DNA of 64,000 nt, taken from Nocardiopsis dassonvillei_B. Its GTDB lineage: Bacteria; Actinomycetota; Actinomycetes; Streptosporangiales; Streptosporangiaceae. Positions 8,664 through 17,420 of the stretch are shown one piece after another. The first letter of the stretch is position 1. The number at the start of each line of letters is the position of its first letter. Position numbers and translations under genes: made by a program. Location: NCBI RefSeq assembly GCF_964273065.1, contig NZ_OZ186815.1:4030001-4094000 (forward strand). Direction: 5' to 3'. The notes below the pieces were generated by a model. That model was not told the origin of the DNA, ran no database searches, and saw nothing but the letters and a program-made list of their open reading frames with translations.

Positions 8664-8861
8664 TCAGGCGCTCTTTCCCTTGCGGCGGAACAGCTGCCCC
8701 TCCTGCTGAGTTTGCCGCGCTTTGAGGGAGGACCGGAGCAGACTGGTCGACCGGGTGCTCTCACGCGACTTCTTCATCGCCTCGCCCAGACTGGTCGGCT
8801 GCTGTGATTTCTGGTTCTTTTTGAGCTCTTCCATGATCGCCTTCAACTTTTTTCCGGCCAT
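8664..8861 (-). CDS. small basic protein sharing a tail with the HicA extension
   Basis: 65 residues, no known family. It is Lys/Arg/Gln/Ser-rich and probably helical or disordered, with no membrane segment. The segment PTSLGEAMKK followed at the end by LFRRKGK parallels PTNLGNAVKK and LFGRKKG in the C-terminal extension of the HicA protein encoded 2.8 kb away. The start has a strong GAAGGTGA site. It lies upstream of the pseudokinase gene on the same strand (263 bp gap) and diverges from the small gene at 9167. Confidence 0.62.
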   Translation of the reverse strand: MAGKKLKAIMEELKKNQKSQQPTSLGEAMKKSRESTRSTSLLRSSLKARQTQQEGQLFRRKGKSA

Positions 8862-9166
8862 GCTTCACTCACCTTCGTTTTCTGGAAGCTCGGAGTTCTC
8901 TCCGAGCATTTCCGGCCCGACGGGTGCAGGGCGGCCGAGTGCTCCGGGCGCCACCGACGTAGTGCGGGGCGCGGTGGCGTGCGCGAGGCTCGGATGCTAG
9001 CACCGTGGAACGGTGGGGAAAAGGCCGGTAAGCCTCGCCGGTCCTGAAATCCGAGGTCCGTTCTTCATATGTCGGGAACGGTCGTGTTCCCCCTTCGGGG
9101 CCCGGCGGAGGACCGAGTCGTGTCCAGGCCGGGCCCTGAGGGGACGTAGAGGAAGGAAGTACGGGG
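8862..9166. other. divergent intergenic region between two small genes
   Basis: 305 bp with no ORF of its own that looks coding. The ribosome sites of both flanking small genes are visible at its ends (GAAGGTGA on the minus strand, AGGAAGG on the plus strand). It must hold the two divergent promoters, but no clear consensus elements stood out. Confidence 0.4.
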
Positions 9167-9409
9167 ATGGCATCGGGCAAGAGCGGTGGCGGGAAGAAGA
9201 AGGACGCCAAGGGAGCCGAGGACATCGGTGATGCTCCGACGACCGTCACCTGTCCCGCGTCCGGCCGCCAGGTGGTGAGCCAGGACTTCCCGCTGCGCGA
9301 GTTCACCCCGCACGCGAACGCCGGGGTCGATCCGAACGCCCGGAGGAACGCCGAGCGCTCCCGGCCCTTCCGGGCGACGGAGCCGCGCAGGGGGAACAGC
9401 CCTTCCTGA
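9167..9409 (+). CDS. small hydrophilic hypothetical protein
   Basis: 80 residues, not recognised. Residues 1-17 are Gly/Lys-rich (SGKSGGGKKK). A short middle contains TCPASGR and VVSQDFPLREF, and the end is Arg/Asn/Pro-rich. No signal peptide or membrane segment. Start ATG has AGGAAGG about 10 bases upstream. A hairpin overlaps its stop codon, so it is probably transcribed alone, separate from the kinase gene that follows. Confidence 0.55.
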   Translation: MASGKSGGGKKKDAKGAEDIGDAPTTVTCPASGRQVVSQDFPLREFTPHANAGVDPNARRNAERSRPFRATEPRRGNSPS

Positions 9410-9429
9410 GGGGGAGGCCGCTTCCCCCT
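9409..9429 (+). terminator. hairpin at the end of the small hydrophilic protein gene
   Basis: An 8-bp stem (9409-9416 with 9422-9429, ending in one G-T pair) with a 5-base loop begins in the stop codon of the preceding gene. Likely intrinsic terminator without a T tract. Confidence 0.45.
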
Positions 9430-9550
9430 ACGGCCTGAGACGCGGGGCACTGCGCCTTCGCTTCCGCTCCGCCGGGGCCGGCACCGGTCCCGGCGGTTCT
9501 CCGCGTCCGTTTCATGCGGTTCCGTTGCCGTTCGAGTTGGAAGCGGTCGC

Positions 9551-9556
9551 TATGAT
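9551..9556 (+). promoter_or_regulatory. probable -10 element of the kinase/sapA-like unit
   Basis: TATGAT, one base from the housekeeping -10 consensus, lies 44 bases before the GTG start of the kinase. The best -35 candidate is TTGCCG at 9525-9530, but its 20-base spacer is long. No Shine-Dalgarno is visible before either candidate start codon. Confidence 0.4.
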
Positions 9557-9594
9557 GCGGTGTCCGTACGTCCTTCGGCGGGCCTCTGCTCCCC

Positions 9595-11307
9595 GTGTCC
9601 GTGGCGGACCCGCCCCCTGCCCCTCCCCCCGTGGATTCCATGCGCCCCCCACAGACCCTCGCCTCCCTGCCCGCGACCGCGACGGACCTGGCCCCCGCCG
9701 ACCCGTCGGCGATCGGCCCCTACCGGCCTCTCAAACGCTTGGGCGCGGGCGGTATGGGCGTGGTCTACGCCGCCGTGGACCCCCGGGGATCTCTGGTCGC
9801 CGTCAAGGTGGTCCATGCCGAGTACGCCGCCGACGCCGAGTTCCGCAGCCGCTTCGCCCGTGAGGTCGAGATGCTGTCCCGCGTGGGCGGCGCCTGCGCC
9901 GTCTCCCTGCTCGCGGCCGACACCGGAGCGGACCGGCCGTGGCTGGCCATGCCCCTCGTCCGCGGTTTCAACCTGGGGGCTTACGTCCGTCAGAACGGGG
10001 GTCCCCTGCCCGCTCACCTCCTCCACGGGCTCGCCCTCGGTGTCGCCGAAGCGCTCGCCCAGATCCACGCGGCCGGAGTGGTCCACCGCGACCTCAAACC
10101 GGCCAACATCGTGGTCTCCCCGGAGGGGCCGCGGGTCCTCGACTTCGGGATCGCCCGGGCCCTGGACCAGACCGCGCTGACCCGTACGGGCTCCCTTCTG
10201 GGTTCTCCCGGCTGGATCAGCCCCGCCCACTACCGGGGCGAGGCGGTCAGCACCGCGGACGACGTCTTCGCCTGGGGGGCGGTGGTGGCCTACGCGGCCA
10301 CAGGCCGTCCCCCCTTCGGAACGGGCGACCCGGCGGGGGTCGCCCACCGGGTGCTGAGCGGCGACCCCGATCTGGACGGTTTCGACGGACCACTCGCCGA
10401 CCTCGTGCGCCGAGCCCTGGCCAAGGAGGCCGGGCCGCGGCCCACCGCCCTGGAGCTGGTGGCCGGCGTACTTCGGGCGTCCGGCCCGCCGGGAACGGCG
10501 GTCGCGTCGTTCACCGGAACCGAGGGGGTGGGGCGGATCGTCGGGGGGAGCCTCCAGGACACCTGGGCCGGTGTGCGCCTGCCGGAGGAGCGCCACTTCG
10601 ATGCGGTACCCCCGTCCGCCCGGGGCGGCGCGGAGCGGGTGCGTCCGAGACTCTGGACGGCGCTCGCGGCGGCGGCCGCCCTGCTGTTGTTCGCGGTCGC
10701 CGGTCTGGGTGGCGCCGTGCTCTCCGGCCGCCTCGACGCGTCGCTGATCGGGGGCCGGTCCGCCGGGGACCGCGCCGCGTCCCCGGCGGAGAGCACTGCT
10801 CAGGACGACGGGAACGGCTCCACCGAGGGTGCGAAGGGCTCGGAGGGGGCCGGAGCGTCGGACGACCCCTCCGAAGACCCGTCGGAGGAGGAAGAAGAGG
10901 ACGGGACCGAGGAACGGATCGGTTCCGAGGAGGCGATCGGTTCCGAGGGCACGACGACCACGTCCATCGGTCTGGTCGGTGCGGGTGTGGGTGCTTCGGG
11001 CCCCAAGCCCCCGGGCGACCACGTCATCGCGTTTCGCCCGGACGGCGGCTCGAGCGTGTACGCGAGCCTCGAGGGTGCCGTCGTACTGTGCGCCTGGAGC
11101 TTCTGCCAGAGCCAGGGCGGTGGCGTCGGCAACGGCAGCGCGGGGTCGGTCTCCTCCAGCCCGTCGGCGCTCACGGGCTACGCGAACCAGGGCAGCCGCA
11201 CGGTGAAGGCGGAGGTCACCTACACGACGGCGGCCGACGGCACCGTCACCATCACACACCTGGTCGAATACCACCGCACCAGCGGCACCGGGACCCCGCC
11301 GTGGTGA
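9595..11307 (+). CDS. transmembrane Ser/Thr protein kinase (PknB-like)
   Basis: 570 residues from GTG 9595; ATG at 9640 is an equally possible start. The kinase domain (about 43-310) has LGAGGMGVVY, catalytic Lys K71, HRDLKPAN (D166) and DFG (D183), so it should be active. The usual APE-type Glu of the activation segment is replaced (SPAHYRG). A TM segment at about 352-375 leads to an acidic Glu/Ser/Asp linker and a roughly 100-residue extracytoplasmic domain with two Cys, which I cannot assign. The SapA-like gene follows 41 bases downstream, so the pair may form one unit. Substrates are unknown. Confidence 0.88.
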   Translation: MSVADPPPAPPPVDSMRPPQTLASLPATATDLAPADPSAIGPYRPLKRLGAGGMGVVYAAVDPRGSLVAVKVVHAEYAADAEFRSRFAREVEMLSRVGGACAVSLLAADTGADRPWLAMPLVRGFNLGAYVRQNGGPLPAHLLHGLALGVAEALAQIHAAGVVHRDLKPANIVVSPEGPRVLDFGIARALDQTALTRTGSLLGSPGWISPAHYRGEAVSTADDVFAWGAVVAYAATGRPPFGTGDPAGVAHRVLSGDPDLDGFDGPLADLVRRALAKEAGPRPTALELVAGVLRASGPPGTAVASFTGTEGVGRIVGGSLQDTWAGVRLPEERHFDAVPPSARGGAERVRPRLWTALAAAAALLLFAVAGLGGAVLSGRLDASLIGGRSAGDRAASPAESTAQDDGNGSTEGAKGSEGAGASDDPSEDPSEEEEEDGTEERIGSEEAIGSEGTTTTSIGLVGAGVGASGPKPPGDHVIAFRPDGGSSVYASLEGAVVLCAWSFCQSQGGGVGNGSAGSVSSSPSALTGYANQGSRTVKAEVTYTTAADGTVTITHLVEYHRTSGTGTPPW

Positions 11308-11348
11308 CGGCGGACCGGGAACAGGCGGACGACCGCGAGCGAGGAACG

Positions 11349-11747
11349 ATGAAGAGGATCACCGGCCGTGTCGCGGCGGCCCTGGGGCTGGCCCTGGTCG
11401 TCACGGTCGCCAACCCGGCGCCGGTCGGCGCGGCCGCCTACGGCGGCCAGTGCGGCAGCGGGTACGGCAGGGTCAACGAGGCGGCGATCCCGGGCGGGAC
11501 GGTCTTCCTGACCTACAACAACTCCAACGGCAAGAACTGCGTGGTCGTGGTCCGCTCCGACCCGGGGGCGCGCGTCCCCATGGACGCCGCCCTCAAGCAG
11601 AGCGGCGGCACCTCCTGGCAGACCGACCCGGGCGACTGGACCGAGTACGCGGGACCGGTATACCTCTCCGCGGCTGGGCGGTGTGTGGACTGGGGCGGGA
11701 GGATCGGCGATGACTGGGTCGTCCGCAACGGCACCAACTGCGGCTGA
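11349..11747 (+). CDS. SapA-like spore-associated secreted protein
   Basis: 132 residues with a clear Sec signal peptide (Lys/Arg, then a hydrophobic stretch to about residue 28, AxA-type cleavage). The mature part matches the spore-associated protein A family of Streptomyces: CGSGYG, GGTVFLTYNNSNGKNC, a YAGPVY segment, and CxDWGG before the C-terminal Cys. Four Cys could form two disulfides. SapA-type proteins are found on aerial hyphae or spores; their biochemical role is unresolved. GAGGA precedes the ATG. It lies immediately downstream of the kinase gene and is followed by a strong bidirectional hairpin. Confidence 0.85.
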   Translation: MKRITGRVAAALGLALVVTVANPAPVGAAAYGGQCGSGYGRVNEAAIPGGTVFLTYNNSNGKNCVVVVRSDPGARVPMDAALKQSGGTSWQTDPGDWTEYAGPVYLSAAGRCVDWGGRIGDDWVVRNGTNCG

Positions 11748-11895
11748 CCGCGCGCGTTCCGTCGGCGGGGGAGTGGGCGGCGACCGCCTCCCTGCCGGAA
11801 CGTCGGGCGGGGAGGATCTGCCGTCCGTTCCGGCCGCGCTCCTGCCGCCGGACCGGCGGACACGGCGGCCGGCCGGCGTTCGGCCGCCACAACGG

Positions 11896-11923
11896 GAACG
11901 GCCCCGCCGGAGCGGGGCCGTTC
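11896..11923. terminator. bidirectional terminator between sapA-like gene and lipoprotein gene
   Basis: A perfect 12-bp stem (11896-11907 with 11912-11923) with a CGGA tetraloop lies between two convergent genes, only eight bases from the minus-strand stop codon. Confidence 0.75.
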
Positions 11924-11930
11924 GGGTTGT

Positions 11931-12608
11931 TCAGGCCGGGTAGAAGGTGTAGGCCCCGTACCTGGAGATGCTCAGGGTGTGCTCCCGCACGTCACCCGTC
12001 TCCGCGTCCAGGGAGCGGCAGGTGAACGGCGCGTCCTCACTGGTCCGGCCGCGGACCAGGTCCGACTCCATGTCACAGAGCACGTACTCGGTCTCGGCGT
12101 CCCAGCGGAGGGTGTCCTCGACCATCTCGCGTACCAGCGGGCCCTCCGGCAGTTCCGGCTCATAGGAGATGAGGATGCCAGAGGACTGGATGTCGATCTT
12201 GTACTCGAATTCCTCACCCAGGAAGTTCACCGTGCAGGTCACGGACTCGCCTTCCTCGCCGGCGATGTCCGGGCACTGGTAGGTGGCGTCCGGGTCGGTC
12301 ATGGAGGCGAAGATGGAGACCTGCTCCAGGGCCTCCCAAGCGATCCGCTCGCTCAGGGGGGCCGAGTTGTCCGGTTCGGGCGGCAGGTCGTCCTCATTGA
12401 GCTCGGGCTTCTCGCTCGGAACGGGGCCCTGGTTGAAGTCCTCGGTGTCGACTTCTACGGGTTCTTCCTCCACATCCGTCTCGGCGGTGCCCGTCCTGGG
12501 CTCGGGCTCCTCCGCGGGGGCAGGGCCTCCGCAGGCCGCCAGGGCCAGCGCCGATCCGGCGGCGACCAGGCCGAGGGCGGTGCGATGGGCTCGTGAGGAG
12601 TTCAACAT
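11931..12608 (-). CDS. lipoprotein, member of a two-copy family in this window
   Basis: 225 residues. A signal peptide ends in a lipobox (LALAAC), followed by an acidic Glu/Pro/Thr-rich spacer and a folded domain with conserved Cys pairs (YQCPD...VTCTV and VLCDM...FTCRS). The spacing loosely recalls DUF4333-type domains, but I would not assign it firmly. The protein at 29296-29976 has the same layout and aligns along the domain (LPPEP, SxR/AW, DPxAT, CDME, FTC), so the two are paralogues. Start ATG 12608 is chosen because it gives the signal peptide directly; the longer frame does not. Exported and membrane-anchored; role unknown. Confidence 0.75.
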   Translation of the reverse strand: MLNSSRAHRTALGLVAAGSALALAACGGPAPAEEPEPRTGTAETDVEEEPVEVDTEDFNQGPVPSEKPELNEDDLPPEPDNSAPLSERIAWEALEQVSIFASMTDPDATYQCPDIAGEEGESVTCTVNFLGEEFEYKIDIQSSGILISYEPELPEGPLVREMVEDTLRWDAETEYVLCDMESDLVRGRTSEDAPFTCRSLDAETGDVREHTLSISRYGAYTFYPA

Positions 12609-12996
12609 GGATACCTCGGGCTGTGTTGATAGGGGATAGGGCCCTCTTGTGAGAGAAGGGGTCCATGTGATTAGTGTCCGCGGGTGGGGTCTCGGTTCTC
12701 CGCTCGAGAAAAAGTGGCCTAGGTCACTTCGTGTCGTCGTGGTCTTCTGCCGCGGTCTTCGCATCCTGCCGATGCCGATCGACGAGTGACCGCGGCTCCT
12801 CCTCGCCGGAATGGTGGAGCCCGGTCCGCCGGAACCGAAGCACGGCGGTGGTCGGAGCTCTCAGGTATCGGTTCGGGAATCCGGGGCGGCCGCTCCTGAA
12901 GCGGCACCGCCATTTCCGCGCCCGCCGCCGACAGCCGGGGCGCACCGTCGGAGGCCGGGGCGCGGGGTGCTTTCACGCCATCCCGCACACGGGGTC
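12609..12996. other. intergenic region, no gene seen
   Basis: 388 bp between the lipoprotein gene and the end of the antiporter gene, both on the minus strand. The ORFs here belong to shadow frames. It should contain the lipoprotein promoter, but I could not place one. A GAGG ribosome site lies just before the lipoprotein start. Confidence 0.35.
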
Positions 12997-14226
12997 TCAG
13001 CGCGGCTCCCGCTCCGCCGTCCCCGGGCTCTCCGCGACAGTCCCCGGGGCCGGGGTCGGGGCCGGGGGCGTCCTCCCGTGGCGCCGCCTCTTCAGTTCGC
13101 CGACCGTCACCACCGTCAGCCACAGCGCGGTGAGCGGGATGACGAACCACAGCATCGCTGCGCTGTAGGTGCCCAGCACGGCGTTCCCGGTGGCCTCCAG
13201 GACCAGGTAGGCGATGTAGGCGACGTAGAAGCCGACGAGCAGCGCACCCTCCCAGCGGGACACGTCCAGGCCGGTCAGGGCGATCGGCAGCAGCACCAGC
13301 GCCACCGCCACCATGATCGGAAGGTCGAACCGCAGCGCCGACGGCGCGATCTCGATCCCCCCGGGCGCGATGACGGCGGTCAGGCCGAGCACCGCGCCGA
13401 GGTTGAACACGTTGCTGCCCACGATGTTGCCCACGGCCATGTCGCGTTCCCCGCGCATGACCGCGACCACGCAGGTCACCAGTTCGGGCAGCGACGTGCC
13501 CACGGCCACCACGGTGAGCCCGATCAGCAGGTCGCTCACCCCGAGCGCCGCGGCGATCGCGCTCGCCCCGTAGACCAGCAGGCGGGCCCCGGCCACCAGC
13601 AGCACCGTGCCCACGAGCACCAGCAGCAGGTCCCACAGGACCGACTTGGTCCGCGAGGTGGTGCGGACCGGGCCGTCCGCGCCCGGGCCCTTCCCGCCCG
13701 GGCCTTTGTTCCCATCCGGGCCGTCCGCTCCCGGACCGGCGTCCGCCCGTACCGGTTCGGGGTCCCCGGCGGCCCTCCTGCGGGAGGCGACCACCGTGAC
13801 GGCGACGTAGACCACCAGCGCCAGGAACAGCAGGCCGCCGTCCAGGGTGCCCAGGGTCCCGTCCAGCGCCATCAGCAGGGCCACCAGCGACAGCAGCACC
13901 ATCACGGGGATGTCGGCGCGCACGACCTGGGAGTTCACCGCCAGGGGGACGAACAGCGCCGACGCTCCGAGGACGAACAGGATGTTGGCGATGTTGCTGC
14001 CCACGACGTTGCCCACGGCCAGTCCCGGGAACCCGGAGATCGCGGCGTCGGTGCTGACCGCCAGCTCCGGTGCCGAGGTCGTGAACGACACCACCGTCAG
14101 ACCCACGACCAGCGAGGACATCCCCACCGTCCGGGCCAGCGAACCGGCACCCCGGACCAGGGACTCCCCTCCGGCGATCAGGAGTACGAACCCCGCCAGC
14201 AGGGCGAGAACCACCAACACGTTCAC
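12997..14226 (-). CDS. calcium/sodium antiporter (YrbG/CaxA type)
   Basis: 409 residues with about ten hydrophobic segments in two homologous halves separated by a Gly/Pro/Asp-rich cytoplasmic loop (about 150-180). Each half carries an alpha-repeat of the Na/Ca exchanger superfamily: TSAPELAVS with GNVVGSNIANILFVLG, and GTSLPELVT with GNIVGSNVFNLGAVLG. The Glu of each PEL motif is the expected ion ligand. It exports Ca2+ in exchange for Na+ or H+ across the plasma membrane. GTG at 14226 is preferred over upstream ATGs because GGAAGG sits five bases before it and the first TM starts directly after. Confidence 0.88.
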   Translation of the reverse strand: MNVLVVLALLAGFVLLIAGGESLVRGAGSLARTVGMSSLVVGLTVVSFTTSAPELAVSTDAAISGFPGLAVGNVVGSNIANILFVLGASALFVPLAVNSQVVRADIPVMVLLSLVALLMALDGTLGTLDGGLLFLALVVYVAVTVVASRRRAAGDPEPVRADAGPGADGPDGNKGPGGKGPGADGPVRTTSRTKSVLWDLLLVLVGTVLLVAGARLLVYGASAIAAALGVSDLLIGLTVVAVGTSLPELVTCVVAVMRGERDMAVGNIVGSNVFNLGAVLGLTAVIAPGGIEIAPSALRFDLPIMVAVALVLLPIALTGLDVSRWEGALLVGFYVAYIAYLVLEATGNAVLGTYSAAMLWFVIPLTALWLTVVTVGELKRRRHGRTPPAPTPAPGTVAESPGTAEREPR

Positions 14227-14810
14227 TTGGGCCTTCCGATCGCTCCACCAGGTCACGCACGGCATACCCGCACCCGGGGCGCTTCGCCCTTGCAGGCCAC
14301 CCGGTTTCCGGGACGCAGCGCCGCCCCGTGGCCGGGGAGCCCATTCTTTCGGGCGCCGGGGCCCTCGCGCGACCCGTTCCCGGATTGTCCGCGGCCCACC
14401 CGGGCTGCGGTCCCGACGCGGCCCGGACAGGCCCCGCGACCGGCGCGGCCTCCCGGGCCCCGGCGGGCCGGGCGGGGTCGGCGCCGCCGGCATCCGGGCG
14501 CCGGATCCTCCCCTGGGGCCGTAGCTCGGCCGGTACCGCGAACAGCTCGGCGATCGACTCCCCGCCCGGCACCCGCAAGCCGCTCAGCCCGGTCGCGTCC
14601 GCCGACGGTGAGGCCCGCGCACCTGCGAACGGCGCGGGACCGGGGCACGGCGATCCCTCCCCGTCCTCCGTCCGCAGCCGCACGTCCGCCGGTGCGCGGC
14701 TCCCCGAACGCGGAGCGCGCTCTGCACGGCTTTCCCGCGGATTCTCCGTGGCCGGGAACTTTTCCCTCCTGCCCGGCATCACTTGTTCTCCGAGAGGACT
14801 GGAGGCACAA
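14227..14810. other. 584-bp divergent intergenic region
   Basis: This lies between the minus-strand antiporter and the plus-strand kinase. Open frames cross it on both strands only because stops are rare at this GC content; they read as Ala/Gly/Pro/Arg strings and match no family. A ribosome site (GGAGG at 14801-14805) marks the kinase start. No promoter could be assigned. Confidence 0.4.
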
Positions 14811-16586
14811 GTGGAACCACTGGGGCCCGAGGACCCCCGGGAGATCAGCGAATACCGCCTGCTCGCCCGGCTCGGCGAAGGCGGCATGGGGGCGGTCTAC
14901 CTCTCCCGGACCCGGGGCGGCCAGCCGGTCGCCGTCAAACTGATCCGGCGGTCCCTGGGGCGGGATCCCGAATTCCGCAGGAGGTTCGAGCAGGAGGTGT
15001 GGGCCGCCCGCAAGGTGCGCGGCTACCACCTCATCGCGGTCCTGGACCACGACACCTCCGGGGAGACGCCCTGGCTGGCCTCGGAGTTCGTCGCAGGGAC
15101 GTCCCTGTTCGAAACCCTGCGAACGCACGGCCCCCTGCCGCTGACGGACGTGTTCCACCTGGTGGGCTGCACCGCGCGGGCGCTCCAGGCCATCCACCTG
15201 GCAGGGGTCGTCCACCGGGACCTCAAGCCCGGCAACATCATGCTGTCCCTGGACGGCCCCAAGGTCATCGACTTCGGCATCGCCAAGTCCGCCGACGCCA
15301 CACAGCTGAGCAGCGGGGTCATCGGAACCCCGCAGTACATGTCGCCCGAGCACGCCCGTGGCGAGCGGGTCGGCCCGGAGAGCGACGTCTTCTCCCTGGG
15401 ACTCATCGCCGCCGTCGCCGCGACCGGCAGGCACCCCTACGGCGAGGGCGGCGGGATGACCGTCAGTGCCCGTATTGCCAACACCGACATGCGACCCCCT
15501 GACCTGGGCGGATATCCCGAGGAACTCCTGCCCCTCCTCCGGCGCTGCCTGGTCGCCGACCCCTCCGCACGGGCGGGGGTCGAGGAGCTGATGGCGCTGT
15601 GCCTGCACCGCTCCGGCCGCGACCCAGGCGACCACGCCGGGTGGCTTCCCGCACCGGTGGCCCGGGAGATCGAGGAGCGGCGGGCGGAGGCGGAGAACCC
15701 CCCGCCCCCGGACCCCGGCACCGGTCACCGGACGGCCCGCCCGTCGGCCGGGCCCGCCGGGTCCCCGGGGGAGGCCGCACCCCCGACCGGGCCCGCGGCG
15801 GGACCCACCAGGCAGTACACGGAGCCCGACCGGGCGTCCGCGGGATCCGGGGCGCCGCCGCCCCACGGCGCCTCCGGCCGCGCCGGCGGCGGGGACCCTC
15901 GCCGGACCCCCCTGAGCCCGGATCCCCGCTTCGGTCCGCCCGCAGCCCCCGTGGCCCCGAGGACCGGTCGCGTCCTGGTCCCCCTCGCCGCCCTCGGGGC
16001 GGCCGTCGTCCTCCTGTTCGGGTTGCTCCTCGTCCGCCCCCTGTTCGACGCCCGGGACGGCGCCACGGGGGGAGGCCCCGGGACGGAGGCCGCCACCGGC
16101 GGGGACCCGGCCGACGGCACCGCCTCCCCCGCGGGGGACGGCCCCGATCCGGAACCTGAGCAGGAGGCGGGATACGAGGTGCTCGTCGAGGGCCGGGAAC
16201 TGTCCGTACGCCCCAACCAGCGGGACCCCTCCGGTGTCGACCTGGACGTTCCCGAGGTGGACGCCGCGGACGTCGACTTCGACACCGACGAGGTCTCCGT
16301 CCGCGGAGGGTCGAGCGGCGACCGCTGGCAGTTGATCACCACGTTCGGTATCGCCGATGGCAGGACACCGCAAGCCTGTCTCCGCGCTGCCCAGGGCAAC
16401 GCCCTCCCCGACGGCGTCGAGGGGCATGAGTTCGGGTCGTTCGTTCCCGAGGGCACGATCCTGTGCACTGTGACCTCCGAAGGAAACCTGGCCATGTACG
16501 AGGTCACCGGCCTCACCGCCAACACCGACCGGTACCACGAACTGCCCTCGGTCGAAGGCGTCCTCACCCTCTGGAGCATGCCCTGA
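14811..16586 (+). CDS. transmembrane Ser/Thr protein kinase
   Basis: 591 residues. The kinase domain (about 15-270) has LGEGGMGAVY, K43, HRDLKPGN (D137), DFG (D154) and GTPQYMSPE, so all catalytic elements are intact. A Pro/Gly-rich linker (about 285-385) leads to one TM segment (about 388-412) and an extracytoplasmic domain of about 175 residues with an acidic N-terminal part and two Cys. That domain resembles the C-terminal sensor regions of other actinomycete kinases but is not nameable. Start GTG 14811 is fixed by GGAGG five bases upstream; the frame is open 480 bases further but without coding character. Third kinase-fold protein in 9 kb. Confidence 0.88.
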   Translation: MEPLGPEDPREISEYRLLARLGEGGMGAVYLSRTRGGQPVAVKLIRRSLGRDPEFRRRFEQEVWAARKVRGYHLIAVLDHDTSGETPWLASEFVAGTSLFETLRTHGPLPLTDVFHLVGCTARALQAIHLAGVVHRDLKPGNIMLSLDGPKVIDFGIAKSADATQLSSGVIGTPQYMSPEHARGERVGPESDVFSLGLIAAVAATGRHPYGEGGGMTVSARIANTDMRPPDLGGYPEELLPLLRRCLVADPSARAGVEELMALCLHRSGRDPGDHAGWLPAPVAREIEERRAEAENPPPPDPGTGHRTARPSAGPAGSPGEAAPPTGPAAGPTRQYTEPDRASAGSGAPPPHGASGRAGGGDPRRTPLSPDPRFGPPAAPVAPRTGRVLVPLAALGAAVVLLFGLLLVRPLFDARDGATGGGPGTEAATGGDPADGTASPAGDGPDPEPEQEAGYEVLVEGRELSVRPNQRDPSGVDLDVPEVDAADVDFDTDEVSVRGGSSGDRWQLITTFGIADGRTPQACLRAAQGNALPDGVEGHEFGSFVPEGTILCTVTSEGNLAMYEVTGLTANTDRYHELPSVEGVLTLWSMP

Positions 16587-16838
16587 GGCCGAGTGGCACC
16601 CGGGTCCGCCTGGAGCGCCCCGACCGGGTCGGGGGCCCGGGCCCGACCGGCGGTCACCCACCGGGCGGCAGCGCGCCTCCGCAGGAGGCCGGGTGACCGT
16701 CCGGACCGCCCGCCGGAGCGCTGCACCGGCGGGCGGCGGGTTTCGGGGCGTGCCTCGGGGGCGCGGCGGAGGGCATGCCCCGAACCCCCTGAACGAGGGT
16801 TCCGCCCACGCGACCGGTTCCTCGCGGCCGCGCCCGTG

Positions 16839-17300
16839 ATGGTGGCGGCCGCGCCGGCCGTCGCTGTGGCGGTGCGGCTGAACACCCCGGACACGGACGG
16901 GCACCCCGATTACTCCGGTCGGGCGGACGCGGAGGTTGTGCGCGTCCGGGCGGAGCCCGGCTCCGGCCGGACGGGGATGGGCGACCCGAGGACCACCGGC
17001 GAGGTCGCCTACACGGTCGACCGGCCGGGAGCACGTCTCCGCGGTGGCGGGCGTGCTCCAGCCGGAGCCCGAGGAGGGGGAGCGGATCACGGTCGCCCAC
17101 GATCCCGCCGACCCCGGGGCGGGTCGCCTCCCCGGACCTGGCGGGGTCCGGCGGGCAGGCGGATGCGGGCGGCCCTCACCGTGTACTTCGGGTTCATGGT
17201 TTTCCTGGGCCTGGCCTTCTTGGGCCGTTTCGTCTGGCGGAACCCGGACCTGTGGAGCTCCGGACCGCCGGGGAAGGGGCCGGACCGTCCGGGTCGGTGA
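16839..17300 (+). pseudogene. frameshifted DUF3592-like membrane protein remnant
   Basis: Three pieces in two frames together look like one DUF3592 protein. An N-terminal hydrophobic stretch and an EVAYTVDRPG segment are in frame 3. An EHVSAVAG...GERITVAHDPADPG segment, typical of the family's extracytoplasmic part, continues in frame 1 from about 17030. A C-terminal TM segment (ALTVYFGFMVFLGLAFLGRF) is again in frame 3. One extra C near 17024-17028 would explain the first shift (YTVDGREHV expected). A second compensating indel is needed before about 17165. It is either a decayed gene or sequencing error. A 45-codon ORF from ATG 17164 could still make the last segment alone. Confidence 0.5.
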
Positions 17301-17420
17301 CCCCCGTTGTCCCGGGGAACCGGCGGGAGGCCGTCCGGCGGGCGGGGACCGGACCGTGGACCGGGTCCGGCGTGGTGGGCGGGACCGCGCGGGGACCCGG
17401 TCGACGGACCGGGCGGCCGG

